This document shows, piece after piece, positions 44,191-56,904 of a stretch of 64,000 bases of DNA (its first letter is position 1; every line of letters starts with the position of its first letter). Made by a program: the position numbers and the translations under genes. The notes below the pieces were generated by a model that made no database searches, was not told where the DNA came from, and saw only the letters and a program-made list of their open reading frames with translations. The stretch comes from Gorsachius magnificus. Lineage: Eukaryota > Chordata > Aves > Pelecaniformes > Ardeidae. The stretch spans positions 13,763,821 to 13,827,820 of the forward strand of contig CM067081.1 in assembly GCA_034008185.1 (NCBI GenBank). The letters run 5' to 3'.

Positions 44191-47100
44191 TCCTGGTGAT
44201 ATAAAGGTAGCTAGGAAATACCTTTCCATTCTATGAAGACTAGAAGTTGTATTTATTCAGACCTTTTGAGATGTCATGGAAAGTTAAAATGTTGAATTTT
44301 CTTATGGAAGTTTTTTTCCAAGATTCCTGTAGTACACACAAGAATGTTTTATTTTCTTTTACAGATATGTTGTTTGATAATATTTTACTGTTTTGCTCAA
44401 AAAAACTCATTTATTAAAAGTGTTAGATTAACTTTATTTTTATTTTAGTTTATCTTCTCTTTATATATATATATGTATTGCTAGACTTATTAATTATAGT
44501 TTAAAATAAATAATACAACAAATATTTATGTAAAAAAGTACAGAAGTCAGCATGCTTGCCATGGCCTTAATCCAGAAAATCCTTGAGTGCACAGTTCAAT
44601 CTATCATTAATGACAATATCACTTTAATTTTTTTATGCTGAATAAGGTTGCAATTCTTGGTATGAAAGTGTCCATGAACACGTCAGTGAGTCATTACCAG
44701 TCCCTGCTTTACATGTTACAGGACATGGACTGTGTCCATACCACAGAACTTTGTCACCTGTAACATCTGCAGTGGCTAGTAAACATTCAGAGCATTCCAT
44801 GAGAAATATGTGTGTGATTTATAGGTCAAAAAAAGAAGGATGCAGACCGTTGGTATTAGGCTGGTGTTCAAAGCACTTGTGATTGTTTGCGCTCAATTCT
44901 GTGCCCAGGGTGAGATAAAACTTCAGCTGCTGGGTCCCTATTAGAGCAGTCCTGAAATGTGTGCAACCCCACAGACACGATTGCTGCAGAAATCTTTGAG
45001 CATTTAAGGTGCCACCCACCCAAGTAGGAAGGAATAGGTGTTCTTCTCTCTGCTATTACTGTGGGCAATAGCAAGAGAGTTTGTGAGTGCTTCTCATTTG
45101 CTTGTGAAAACTCAGTTTAAACACCTTCACCAGTAGCCAGAAACTTCTGGGGGGACTGTCTGATCACAATACTGATAACTGCACAGTGGGTGCAACAGGC
45201 TGTAGAGCTCTACGTATTCATTTCCACCTATTTGCAGAAAGGGCTTTTATGTCAGTGAATGTTAAGAAACTGAAAACTAGTTACATTTGAGTCGCATGAT
45301 CTTAACACATATAAACTGTCTTTGCTGGCTGGTAAATCAACCCAAAAGGACGCTACAAGCTTCTGCCTGTAAACAGCATATAGATGAAGAGGATCCCTTG
45401 AAATTATAACTTAAGTTTACACTGAAGACAAACTCTTTGAAGCTGTAGTCACAGCTGGAAGCTTTCTCAAACAGAAATACAAAAAAAGATGTAGCTTAGT
45501 GCCTAGTTTTCCATTGCTTGTTTTTTGTTTTGTTTTTTTTTCATTTGTAGAGAGAATTATTCAATATACTAGTTTTCAGTTTTCATGTTTGTATATGTCT
45601 TGACATACCCTAAAGCATAAAGTCTCTGCAATGTATTGAAACAGATCATCCTTGAATAACTATCAAAAAGAACAATTATCAATAACTTAGGTTACAGTCT
45701 GTTCTTTGCTAAAATGGAATTTTAATTAGGTAGGGATAAAGCACTTAATTCAGTATGTGAATTATCTCTTATACCTAAAATACTCCTTTTGAACTGTAAT
45801 ATTCACTTCCATACATGCTGTTCAGTAGTTCTTATGACCCCAAAACAACATCGGCTTCACATATACAATACATCAAAATCCCTGCTTGCTTCAGGTAAAT
45901 TCTTCTGCTATCACTGCTCCCAGAGTGGCCTATTAAGCTGGATAAATATACTATATTTTCCCAGTGTATAATACAGTTGTTAAAGGTGATACATAAAAAT
46001 TACTAACTACAAATCATCCATTTTTGCAAGGCACATAAAAAAGAAAAGACATCAAGAGCATTTGCAAGTAATTAAAGTGGTTTGCAATTTTTTTTGTAGA
46101 ACTAATATGTATCAGATTTTGTGTTTGGTAAGCACGAGTCTGCAATGGCAATCGACTGCTTACACATCTATATTGCTCTTTGCAATAACGCTTTTGTTCC
46201 TTATTCTTCTGTATCCAGCTAGGATTCCACAAAATGTTTAGCATGTTTCCTGATTAAATGGAGTCCCTCCCTTTTTATGAAAATGTTAAATTTATAAATT
46301 CTGTACACATTTATTTTGATCTTCTCTTTCTTCCATTACCTGGTCTAATAGTTGATATTCACTGAAACAAATTCACCTTGGAATCAGTCTAAATATTTCA
46401 TAAGCTTGATTTAATTGCTGTCATTTCCAATAGCTTCACTACTCAGGGGACACTCTTTTTATAGGAACTCTATTGGATTTTTTACTGTCAATAAAAAACT
46501 TTTTAGACATCATTAAGCTAGATTTTAAGGGCAAATAAACCTCTAGAGTTTTTCTCCTGATGGCTGTTAATTTCAAATCTGCAATATTTATTCCTCTTGA
46601 AAATCTTAGGTTCAGTTCAGGCTTAACAAACCAAACAACGGTCAATGTACACCCTGATCTGTTTTTGTTCGTATGTTAATCACCATTATCTACTCTGCTA
46701 TGGATTTCCATGCACATTTTCAACATATGTGACTGAGAAAAAAAAGAAAAAGAAAAGGTTCATGATCTAATAATAAAAAATCATAGTGCAGTATCTTGTT
46801 GATCACTTTTTTCTGCATAAGTTTAAAAATGCACTCACCTACTGTACTTCATTCTCTTCTTGTAATATTTTTCAGCCAGAAATTAGCAAATGCTGTTAAA
46901 ATTTGCAACTAACACTAATATTCTAATCTTTCAAAGTTTTTCTTGTGTATGTGTATCTATGTTTATGTGTTGAGATAATATATTTAGCCATAAGTATATT
47001 TAGCCATAAATTCTACTAACTAGGTGAATTGATAGCATTTTTGTTCACATCTGCAACATTATGGAGAACATACATGATTGACCTAAAAGTGACAAATGGA

Positions 47101-50100
47101 TTGTCACTTAAAAAAAAAGCAGTAAAACTACTGTAATTTAGAAAACAAGAAGGAAGATCATAGGGAAAGGTAAAGGCAAGTAGCGTATTTAAATAAAAAT
47201 CCCTGATTGTTTTTCCTCTGAAAAATTTCTCTTGCTTTTTTCTGACTATACAGGCAGAAGATTTGGAATCTTGGAATAAAAACATTTTTCTTTTTGTAAA
47301 GCCAAAGCTTATGTGGGTAAGTTATTTTATGGAATGTTTGACAATTTACAATATTTTTGAGTTATTTCAGTGACCTTTTAAGTATGACACAAAACACAAA
47401 TTAGTAAAAGTAGTTTTATTTTTTCCTGTTATTTGACAAGTGCAATAAATGATTCACAGATATAGCATAAATAGATATGCATGTTTGTACCCATACAATT
47501 GGTCTGATATTATGCATGTACAGATTAATCTGCAAGTTGGTTTTACAGTAAATATAAAAAAAATTATTATGATTTTCACCTGTTTTTTCAGATTTGATCT
47601 TAGGATATTCAAGCAGAAGTGGATCCCCAAAACCATCCAAATCATATTAGTCGCAATCTTTTCTACTTTCATCAAGCATCTCATTCTAGTATGAGTTTTA
47701 TTTATAATCCATTTTAAATTGCATAGAGTTAGCTATAAAAGATGTGTTCTATAAAAAAGTAAAGCATGGTAACACACATCAGTGGACAGGACCATCTGGA
47801 GGATCAAAGGGCTTTGGCCTGATGGGCAATATAGGAATCACACACTCTGAATGGCTGAAGTTCCCTGCAGTAATATCCCTGTTTTATAGGTGCTGGCCCT
47901 TTCATGTAACATCAGATCAGATGTTTTTTGTGTTAGCATGGATTTCAAAAATCCTGGGACAAAAAATCTTAATGGGAGGAGTTGTTTCACAAGTTGTACC
48001 TGTAAGCTCTCATGGAGTTTGAAGATTGTAGCTCTGTTTATGGTAGTAAGTTGTGTGGCCCAAGAAAGGTGGGTTTGTAAAGCAAAACAGTTCCCACCAA
48101 GGAATTAATGTCTACATTATGTGCATTTCTTAAAAGTTTACTTTGGAGTAGTTTTAGTCTGCTGAGTTGGCCTGAGCATCCTTTAGCAGTTAAAATGCAT
48201 TAAGTACCCTCTTGGTGTGAAACTTCTGGTTTAATTTTGTCAAAAAAAATCTAGTTTGTGATCTGAAACGTTTGAAGTTGTCATGAAATAGAAGTCTTTC
48301 TCTAGTGAACTCATGTCTAGAGCTCGTTTTAACATCTAGCAGAAGTTGTGAGTCTCAAAAGCAGTTCACATGCATGTACATAATTTCTCAGTTTCTTCCT
48401 CTCATTGTGTTCTGAGAAATTGTTTTAAACATTTTTTAATATCATATAGCAATTCTTAACAGGAATGTTTGGGCTGGACAAAAATTATGACTCAATATTT
48501 TTTTAAACACATAGACAGATTCTACATGCTAAACATTTATATTATATGTTATTCAACGAATAATCCTTCTGTTCATGAGAAAATATGCCTTTGTTCATAT
48601 ACATTGCTTTGAATCATGTTCTGAATTGTTGTAAATGGTACAGAACCATTACAAATAAGAGACAGACAGTTTATGTTATGGTAATAGGTATAAATAAATA
48701 CAAATTTCATACTAAAATTCAAAACTAATTAGATGGAACAAAGTGTGAGAAATGGGTACTGAAATGAAAGTCAAAACAAAAAAACCCAAATCAAATGAAC
48801 AAACAAAAGAAGACTTAATTACTTACAATGAAATAATTGTGGGCTTTTCAAAAGCAATTTTAAAAACCCTATAATGACTCAAATCCACAGTGAGATCCAA
48901 GACTCTCTCCTCTCCCCTTCCCTTTCTTTCTCTCTTGCTCCCCTCCCCTTCCCTTTTCCTCCCTCTTCTCTCTATGCGTGTATTGTGTAACAGTATTTGA
49001 GAACCTGCTGAGAACTTCTGAAAACCCAGTGTTTATTTTATAATTATTTTAGGCATAAAAATATAGAAGGAAAATTAAAGGAAAGAATACTTCAAAAGGA
49101 TTAACAAAAGAAGAAAATATGTTTACTAAATAATTTGGACTAAAATTAATTATAGCAAACTCTTCCAACATGGGTAACTACTGAAATAATAAACATTTTA
49201 CAGAAGGAATAATTTGAGACACGGAGTGTACCTTGTAACACAACATGTCCTATGTAAATCATATACCAGTTTGGGTAATAACTCCAACACTATTAAGCAT
49301 AAACTGTAGATGATTTCAAGCTTTATCTTGACATATGATATTAAAAAAATTCTATGCGGGAAAAACACTGTAGTAAAGATGTGTGAGTGTCATATGTTTA
49401 AACTAAACAATTAACTGAATATTGGGACCTTGTTAATAAAGAGATAGTGATGATGGAGTTCCTGGTGTAATATTAACATTTTCCCTGTCTTCATGGTCAA
49501 GCTATTAATTCTCTCCTTGTTTGGTTTTGGATTCTCTTCCCTTTTTTTTTTTTTTTTTCCCCCAGAGAGGGTTGTAATTCAAAACATCCCCATATCTCTG
49601 TCTAACTGTTCCTGCACTCTGAAAACCAATGCAGACACTGATACCACAAAACCAGTCAAAAGCTAACCTTAATTGCTGTGAAACTGTGAAATTAGTTGGA
49701 TAGCAAAGCTCATCTTCTACTATCTCTTAGTTTATGGTCTCTGTTTTGTGCATTAATGTCTATTGTTCTAACTATTTTCTCCATCATAGAAGTCAGCTGT
49801 TGATTTTTTGGGGTTTTTTTTGTCATTAGTGAGGCCAGTTGTTTTACTAAGCAGCTTTATTATGGCCTTATCCAATTCCCAGCCACGAAATAACCAGGTA
49901 AGTGTTTAATTAATGTCAAAAGAAATTCTTATCTAAATTTGAGGGAGGACGATGCACAGCAGCAGACGTACTGAGAGGACAGAAACCTTAAAAACCACTT
50001 GGATTTTGGGGGTTATTTTTTCACACTTCTCTGTTAAAATTTATAGGTTAATGCCATTTCTGAGGAGGCATAAAATTCTCAAGAACCTGACTTAAACTTT

Positions 50101-50129
50101 CAGTAGCTATACAGTCAGTGGTAAGACAA
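44191..50129. other. Unassigned AT-rich sequence of about 6 kb, no gene seen
   Basis: This is the longest CR1/LTR-free stretch. It contains a short TA run (about 44462-44476), a CT-rich tract at 48901-48975 and a 17-base T run at 49542-49558. Frames up to 92 codons (e.g. 47744-48022 plus) show no domain and no obvious exon context. Confidence 0.5.
48901..48975. repeat. Polypyrimidine (CT-rich) low-complexity tract
   Basis: Nearly pure C/T on the plus strand (CTCTCCTCTCCCCTTCCC and related, with single G interruptions), about 75 bases. Such mirror-like polypyrimidine tracts can adopt triplex structures, but no function is implied. Confidence 0.85.
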
Positions 50130-50491
50130 TGTTGCGGTTTCACCCCAGCTGGCAACTAAGCACCACACAGCCGCTTGCTCACTCCTCCCTAATAGTGGGA
50201 TGGGGGAGAGGATCAGGAGGGTAAAAGTGAGAAAACTCATGGGTTGAGATAAAGGCAGTTTAATAGGGAAAGCAAAAGCTGCACAAACAAGCAAAGAAAA
50301 GCAAGGAATTCATTCACTCCTTCCCATGGGCAGGCAGGGGCTCAGCCACCTCCAGGAAAGCAGGGCTCCATCACGTGTAATGGTGACTTGGGAAGACTCC
50401 AAATGTCCCACCCTTCCTTCTTCCCCTACCGTTATATGCTGAGCGTGACATCATATAGTCTGAGATACTCCTTTGGCCAGTTGGGGTCTAT
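50130..50491 (+). mobile_element. 3'-truncated solo LTR (copy 3)
   Basis: It starts TGTTGCGGTTTCACCCCAGC and follows LTR copy 1 closely (TTTAATAGGGAAAGCAAAAG, CAAGGAATTCATTCACTCC, CATGGGCAGGCAGG) through the TATATGCTGAGCGTGACATC element to CCAGTTGGGGTC. There the similarity stops abruptly and the final ~200 bases are absent. No duplication can be checked because the 3' end is lost. Confidence 0.88.
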
Positions 50492-52916
50492 CTTGACAAT
50501 AGTAGCTGTGAGGTCTGGTGACAGTGTCCTTTATTTAAGGTAAATTTTCTTGTATATAAGTACATATTGGATGAGCGTCTCATGGTTTAAACCAAGTTCC
50601 AAGTTCTGGTTCTTAGTTGTTGCTGTGTTACACATGGGATGGACTAAATTAGTAAACATGCAAGTGTTTCTGCTACTGAAGCAAATGGGACATCCCGGCA
50701 TTCATACAATTAAATTTGGGCTTTAACATTTTATAAATTTCCAGTTCTCCATTTCATACAGTTTTTGCATGGGAACCTTTCAACCTTTCAACTGTGAATC
50801 CAATGTGGATATCATGTGCTCCTCTTTCAGAATGTAAATAATTTCACCAAAGCCACAACTGTCTTCACAAAACTAAGGATATGCTTTGACAGTCAGATCT
50901 GAGTGCAGTAAGACTTTCCAATACAAAGGCCTAAAACTTCATAAATTCCTCTACTTAGTCCTAGTCTGTTCCCATTAAGGTGAATACAAACATCTCAGAG
51001 TTTAGAGATCTTGTGGACGTGGCCATTTTGATGACAACTACATCTAAGGGCACTTCATTTCTCTCCTTAAATAAGTGAGTTCTATATCTTTTGGTTCTGT
51101 GACTTGTACTCTTCACACATTTAGAGAACAAATGTAATGAAACAGGGTAGATACAATTATGAAAATATTAGGAAAACAATAAATGCACTATATTTATTAA
51201 CATATATCTCGGTGAGAGAGAAAAAGGTCATATTTTTAGAATGCTAACAGAGTGTAGATGGCAAAGCAGTTGCATGGATATATACTCAATAATCAGAGTA
51301 AGAAAGGATGTCAAAAACACTAATAGCATTTTGAGTTTTGTAACTGTCCATTAATAGAAAGCTCTTTCACATCCACGCTGAAAGGGTCAAAGTAAATCTA
51401 CATCCCAGGCTTCAATAACCTGGACATTTTACATCTACTAATATCTACCTTGCATTAGGGACTGTTATCTTGCTGAAGGATTTGTCCTTTGAATAAAATA
51501 TTAAATCAAAGTCTTTTCTGCTCTGTAGGCATTATGGATAACATGACATGGCTAAAAGGAGAGCAATAATGATCAGAAATCTCCAAAGACTATTGACTTG
51601 ATCTTATTAACTGTACATAGTGGATAATGAAAGCAGTTTATAAAGAGTTTGGCATCAAAGAGTTTAATACACAAAAAGGGTGTGGGAATTGTTAGAGAAA
51701 AATATCCTGTTTTATTTGAAACACAAACTCAATCTATAGAGAAGATGTTGACTAAACCAGGAAATTTCTAAAGCACCTAAGTGACTTGCTGTGTTCAATG
51801 TGTTCTATTGACTTTCAAAATGATGATTTTTATTTTAATATTTCTACCTAGTAGAAGGGGGTGGAAAAATGGTGAAAACAGACAGATTTTAGAAACCATA
51901 GAAGAGATTAAAAGAATTGTGTGGCAAAACTCTGAGTAATTTTTCATGCTAATCTAGCTCATAAACAGAAGATGAATGATTTACCTGTGTTCCACTGTCA
52001 TATCTAATGCTTTATGTATTCATGTACATTCCAAAGTTATAGTCCATTAAGCATATTGTCATTTCCCACAAATTAAATGTATAAGCTTCCAAAAGAAGTT
52101 ATTTGTATTGGCTATCATGATTCTGTGAAATGCTGAAGAAATTTCAGTAGGGCTGTACATGGTTACAAAAATGGAACCCACAAATAAAATTACAATATAC
52201 CAGTTTTAAATGGAGAACTCATTTCAGTTCTAAGCCCTAGTTTTAGACATGATAGAATTAGATAGGTGGCCTGAAGTCTTCCAGTTTTGCTGTAAATCAT
52301 TTTCAGATGCAAAAGAGGATTATTCCAGTCTGAAAAAAAATTTAGTTTTTTGTGGTCATTATATTGACATCTGAATTTTTTGAAAAAAATGTTAAAAGAA
52401 CACAATAATGATCCTCATGACAGGTTTTGTTTGTTTGGTTGGTTGGTTGATTGGTTTTGTATTTAAATGTCTTGTATACTTAAAAATAAATAAATCTCTA
52501 TAACATGTGTTAGGGTTTTCTTTTCAGGTATTTGTCCCATTGTCCGTTCTTATAGCTATTTCCTTTATGGTCTCAATGGTTTAAACTATTGCAAAATACT
52601 TTTTTCCAGGGCCTATTTACTGGAACTACTGTGATCAATCAACAAATCTCCACGATGGGAGAAAGCTCAGTGGAGACTGGCAAGGACCATGCTCCGGGCA
52701 AGCTCGGGGAAGAACCTGACTCAGCAGTGCTTGATGCAAAGAAAGCTGAATTTATCTGAATACACAGAGGACCAGAGAGTAGCCTTTGTTTTAGATTGAC
52801 AGCTGTGTCAGAGGATTGGCTGGCTATAACAGTTAAGTGGATCAACTGGTTGTTTAAATAGCCTTCCTTGAGTTAATCAATAGAGAGGCTGTCTTCCTGA
52901 GCCACCCAGACCAGTG
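50492..52916. other. Unassigned AT-rich sequence, no gene seen
   Basis: A TTGG/TTTG-rich tract lies at about 52424-52460. The moderately GC-richer stretch at 52600-52910 immediately precedes the CR1 at 52917 and carries no recognisable coding or repeat signal. Confidence 0.55.
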
Positions 52917-53943
52917 GCTGAGGTTAGGAGGGACCTCTGGAGGCCATCTGGTCCAACCCCCCCCGCTAGAGCAGAGTCATGTAGAGCCCAGAACCATGTC
53001 CAGACATCTTTTGAATATCTCCAAGGTGTGAGCCTCCATCACCACTCTGGACAACCTGTACCTGTCCTTGGTCACCCTCACAGCAATAAAGTGTTCCCTG
53101 ATGTTCAGAGGGAAAGACTTGTGTTTCATTTTGTGCCCATTTTCTCTGGTCCTGTCACTTGGCACCACTGAAAAGAGCCTGGCTCCATCCTCTTTGCAAC
53201 CTCTTTCCAGGTATTTATATACATTGATAAGATCCCCCATGAGCATTCTCTTTTCTAGGCTAAACTATCCTAGGTTTTTCAGCTTTCGTTACAGGAGGAA
53301 GGTCTCTTCATTGTCTTCATGGCCCTTGGTTAGATTCTCTCCAGTATGTCCATGTCTCTTTTGAGCTGGGTTGCTCAGAACTGTACACAATATTCCAGGT
53401 GTGGCCTCATCAGGGCTGAGAAGAAGGGAAAAGATCACCAGCTTTGACTTGCTGACAACATTATGCCTAATGCAGCCCAGGATACCGTTAGCCTTCTTTG
53501 GAGTTTGGGCATGTTGCTGGCTCATGTTCAACTTGGTGTCCACCAGGACTCACAGGTCCTTTTCTGCCAAGCTGCTTCCCACCTGGGTGTACCCCAGCAC
53601 ATATTTGTGCCTGGGGTCATTCCTCCCCAGGAGAACTTTGCATTTCTCCTTGTTGAACTTCATGAGGTTCCTGTCAGCCCATTTCTCCAGCCTGTTGAGG
53701 TCCCTCTGGATGGCAGCATGACCTTCTGGTGTATCAGCCACTCCTTCTGGTTTTGTGTCATCTGAAAACTTGCTGAGGGTACACTCTGCCCCACCATACA
53801 ACTGATTAGTGAAGCTGTTAAATAGGACTGGACCCAGTATAGACCTCTGGGGTATACCGCTAGTTACTGGTCTCCAACTAGACTTCTTGACACCTTGTAC
53901 CACCCTCTGGGCCTGGTCATTCAGCTAGTTTTCAATCCATATG
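52917..53943 (-). mobile_element. Older-subfamily CR1, minus strand, no tail
   Basis: On the minus strand it runs from RT (about 53943) to the 3'UTR (complement of GGAGGGACCTCTGGAGGCCATC near 52928-52949). The octamer tail is absent at the 3' side: the similarity ends in unique sequence. The C-terminal consensus differs from the young copies (PSDRTRENGHKMKHKSFPL), suggesting an older subfamily. Confidence 0.9.
52977..53903 (-). pseudogene. CR1 ORF2 RT remnant (older subfamily)
   Basis: Three frames follow each other. 53550-53903 has SGIPQRSILGPVLFN (motif B with one change), FSDDTKPEG (catalytic box intact as SDD), RNLMKFNKEKCKVLL and SLAEKDL. 53289-53543 has DTKLNMSQQHAQTPKKANGILGC and degraded RPHLE-like sequence. 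52977-53246 has the C-terminal LMGDLINVYKYLERG, TRENGHKMK and the degraded YRLSRVVME block. Motif A and everything upstream are missing by 5' truncation. Frameshifts separate all three pieces. Confidence 0.88.
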
Positions 53944-56904
53944 CTCAAAGAATTATATACATGTCAAGTATTAAAGAAATTATTTGTAGAAATATTCCTC
54001 TCTTTTCTGAGGTCTTTAAATTGAACGATAAACAAAAGACATTAGAATCAGCAGCACAGTAGAGAAAAAACTGTATAATTGCCTGGCAGCCATTGTCTAT
54101 AGAATAATTAGGAAATGAAATGAGAAAATGTGGGAATGGAAATTTTCTGCTGGTGTAGTTTTTATATTTATCTAGTACAGTATGCAGAGACTGATAGGAA
54201 GACGTATGTCAGATGCTTCTTTTCTGTAGATAAAAGCATGCATCGTAAGAAAGAAATGAACAAAACAGTGAAGAAAAGAATGTATTCTAAGGATGTTTTC
54301 AAAACAAGGTCAGTCTTCTTTTTCCAGGCCTGGGTACATCTTTTTCTTCTGCAACGTCATTTCAGCTAAATTTATTTAGTCAAGATTAATTTCAGCACAA
54401 ATCATTAGCAATACATATTTAGTAGCACTTCCAAATACTAGTGCTAGACAGCATATTCTAGGCTTTTAAAGTCAACACCATGAATCCAAGACTGTTGCTC
54501 TTCTGGGCTGCACAGTGAAGAACAGATGTCAGGAATGGTTCATGCTACATGGTTGTCAAGAGGACCTGCCACATGTTGCAAACAATAAAAATGTACAATG
54601 CACATCTCCCACACAACTCTTGATATATCAGATGTATCTGAAACAGAAAAGCAAGCAAACAAATGACTGACAAGAATATATAAAAACACTGTAAAAAAAC
54701 AAACAAGCCAACAAAACATGGATCTTTAAGGAAATGTGAGACCTGAGACCCAAAACTCACAGGACTTGTTTACCTTTTCTAACTTTTTGAGACATGGCCG
54801 AAATAGACAAGGTAGATAGATCCACCCATACAATTAGTCCTCCCTAGGTCTGAACACCTGAATGCTTAAGTTATTTTCTTATACATTTTGCACTGTTTTC
54901 TAAGTGAAAGGAGAATGTGACAGAGGGTGGGTGTTAATGGCTGTGTCTACAGAGGAGAAAACTGGATACAGAAGGAGCAGATGAGCAAATAACAACAGTT
55001 ATGGCAGCAACCCCGACATTTTATTTCAAATTACACTTATTTAGGTCTCCTAGACTGAAGATCCCCACCATGTGCATACCCTGAAGTTGTCTGAAAGACC
55101 GTTTTGCACTATTACATCTTTACTAGAGACAGGAGTGTGGTGCACATCAAACTAGGTCTTCCATTTTTATTTCTTCAGAAAGGAATCTAGTTTGTACACA
55201 CTAAAATGACTTTTCAAAATAAACCATCAAATAATAAGTGAAGATCAAGTGGGTGCCTGCACCAAAACTGTGCTGCTGATCAGAGCTAGTTTTTCTGAGT
55301 TTTTCTACCCAAGGCTTGTGAAGGATAGTGGCATATGTCCTCAGTAATTACTGTAAAAAACATGGTGTGATGCTTCTGACTAATTCTCAGTGTACTCTTA
55401 GATTTGTGTTGGATTTTCTTCTTTTCTCTTTTTTTCTTCTTTTTTTTCCTGTCCACACTGGCTCCCAGATTAAAACCATGACTCTTTAATACACTAGTGG
55501 AACTAACAGTAGGGGCTAAGTTAACAACCTATTTGATAATTTTATTTGTAATCATTCTTGCAACATAGCTTCTAGTAATGAAAGCCATTCTTCTGCTTTC
55601 CATTTTCAAACAAATTCCTAGAAGTAGACACTTGGGAATTGTCAATCTTTCTTTTCAGAACAAGAAGTAGTCTGAATATGAACTCGTACCAAATCTAAAT
55701 CAGCACTTTTCATCTTGCAAACATTCATGCCAAAAGAATTTTAAATTCTACCAATCTATAATTTGTTTTCTGAGTTTCATATTAAGCTTATTTTATTCTT
55801 GCAACCTTTATGGGGGTTTTGATAAACATTTTTTTTTCCTCTCGGTAACCATTTCCTTCACAGAGACATTGCCATTGTTTTCTCTAGGTTCAGTAAGACT
55901 CATCTGAGACAATGGTAATGTTCTCTGGATGAAATATGCTGATTTTTCTTTTCCAGGTCAAGTGTAATTTTTCCATGAAATAGAGAAGAAAATTATGTTG
56001 TAACAATTTAGTCCAAACACACTTTAAATATAAATTCAGAAGGATGGATTTAATTCACTGATTTTTTTTAAGAACGTGTCATCATTTTTTCAGAATAATA
56101 GACTATGGAGGCAAACCACAGTGCTTTGACTCCTGAAATATCAAACAGATGCAGCAGTTTAGTACAAACACATGGCAAGGCATGTTACTTTATTTTAGGG
56201 ATATGTAGATGTATTTTATTGTGATGCCAGTAAAGACTTGAAAATACATAATCTATCATGAGCTCATAGTCTTTTCCTACTGTTCTAGTACTAATTTAAT
56301 TGAAATATGAAGAATACTAAACAATAACATATAATGCAAAGTCAGTAGGACTAAAGGTTTTAAATCACAAGTGCACTTTTGAAAATCCAGCTCATACACT
56401 AATATGAGAAAGGAAAAGCAAATTACAAGTTTTAAAGTGGGGATTATTAAGCTATACAAAGTGGGCATCATTAGGCTATACATTATCTCTAATTGCTGAT
56501 TCTTGAACTATGAAGAAGAAAAGTGAAAAACCTGCATTTAAATACCCAGTAGATTGTACAGTGTCACTGTTCTGCAATTTAAAGTCAGACAAACTCAAAT
56601 GACAATTAAACCACAATTTAGAGTGATTAAGTATTAAAGGAAGCAGACAAAGATGGATTATACTGAAAGGTTAAAATCAGCAAAAATACAAAGCTTACAT
56701 CAGTTTTATTTACCTTCTTTTTGAATATTTTGAACTACTTTTCATTTTAGATTCCCTCTAAGTGATTGTTCCTGGCATAATGTTTTATGGATGTTTGGTA
56801 AGTTTAAATTCAAATTTAAAATGCTGAAATCTTACAAGAAACCCTAATTCCAACTTTTGAGTGATCAGGCTTAAAGGGGACTGTTAGCTATTTTCCTCTC
56901 ATGT
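53944..56904. other. Unassigned AT-rich sequence, no gene seen
   Basis: No repeat family or coding similarity recognised. Frames of 68-79 codons are unsupported. Confidence 0.6.
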
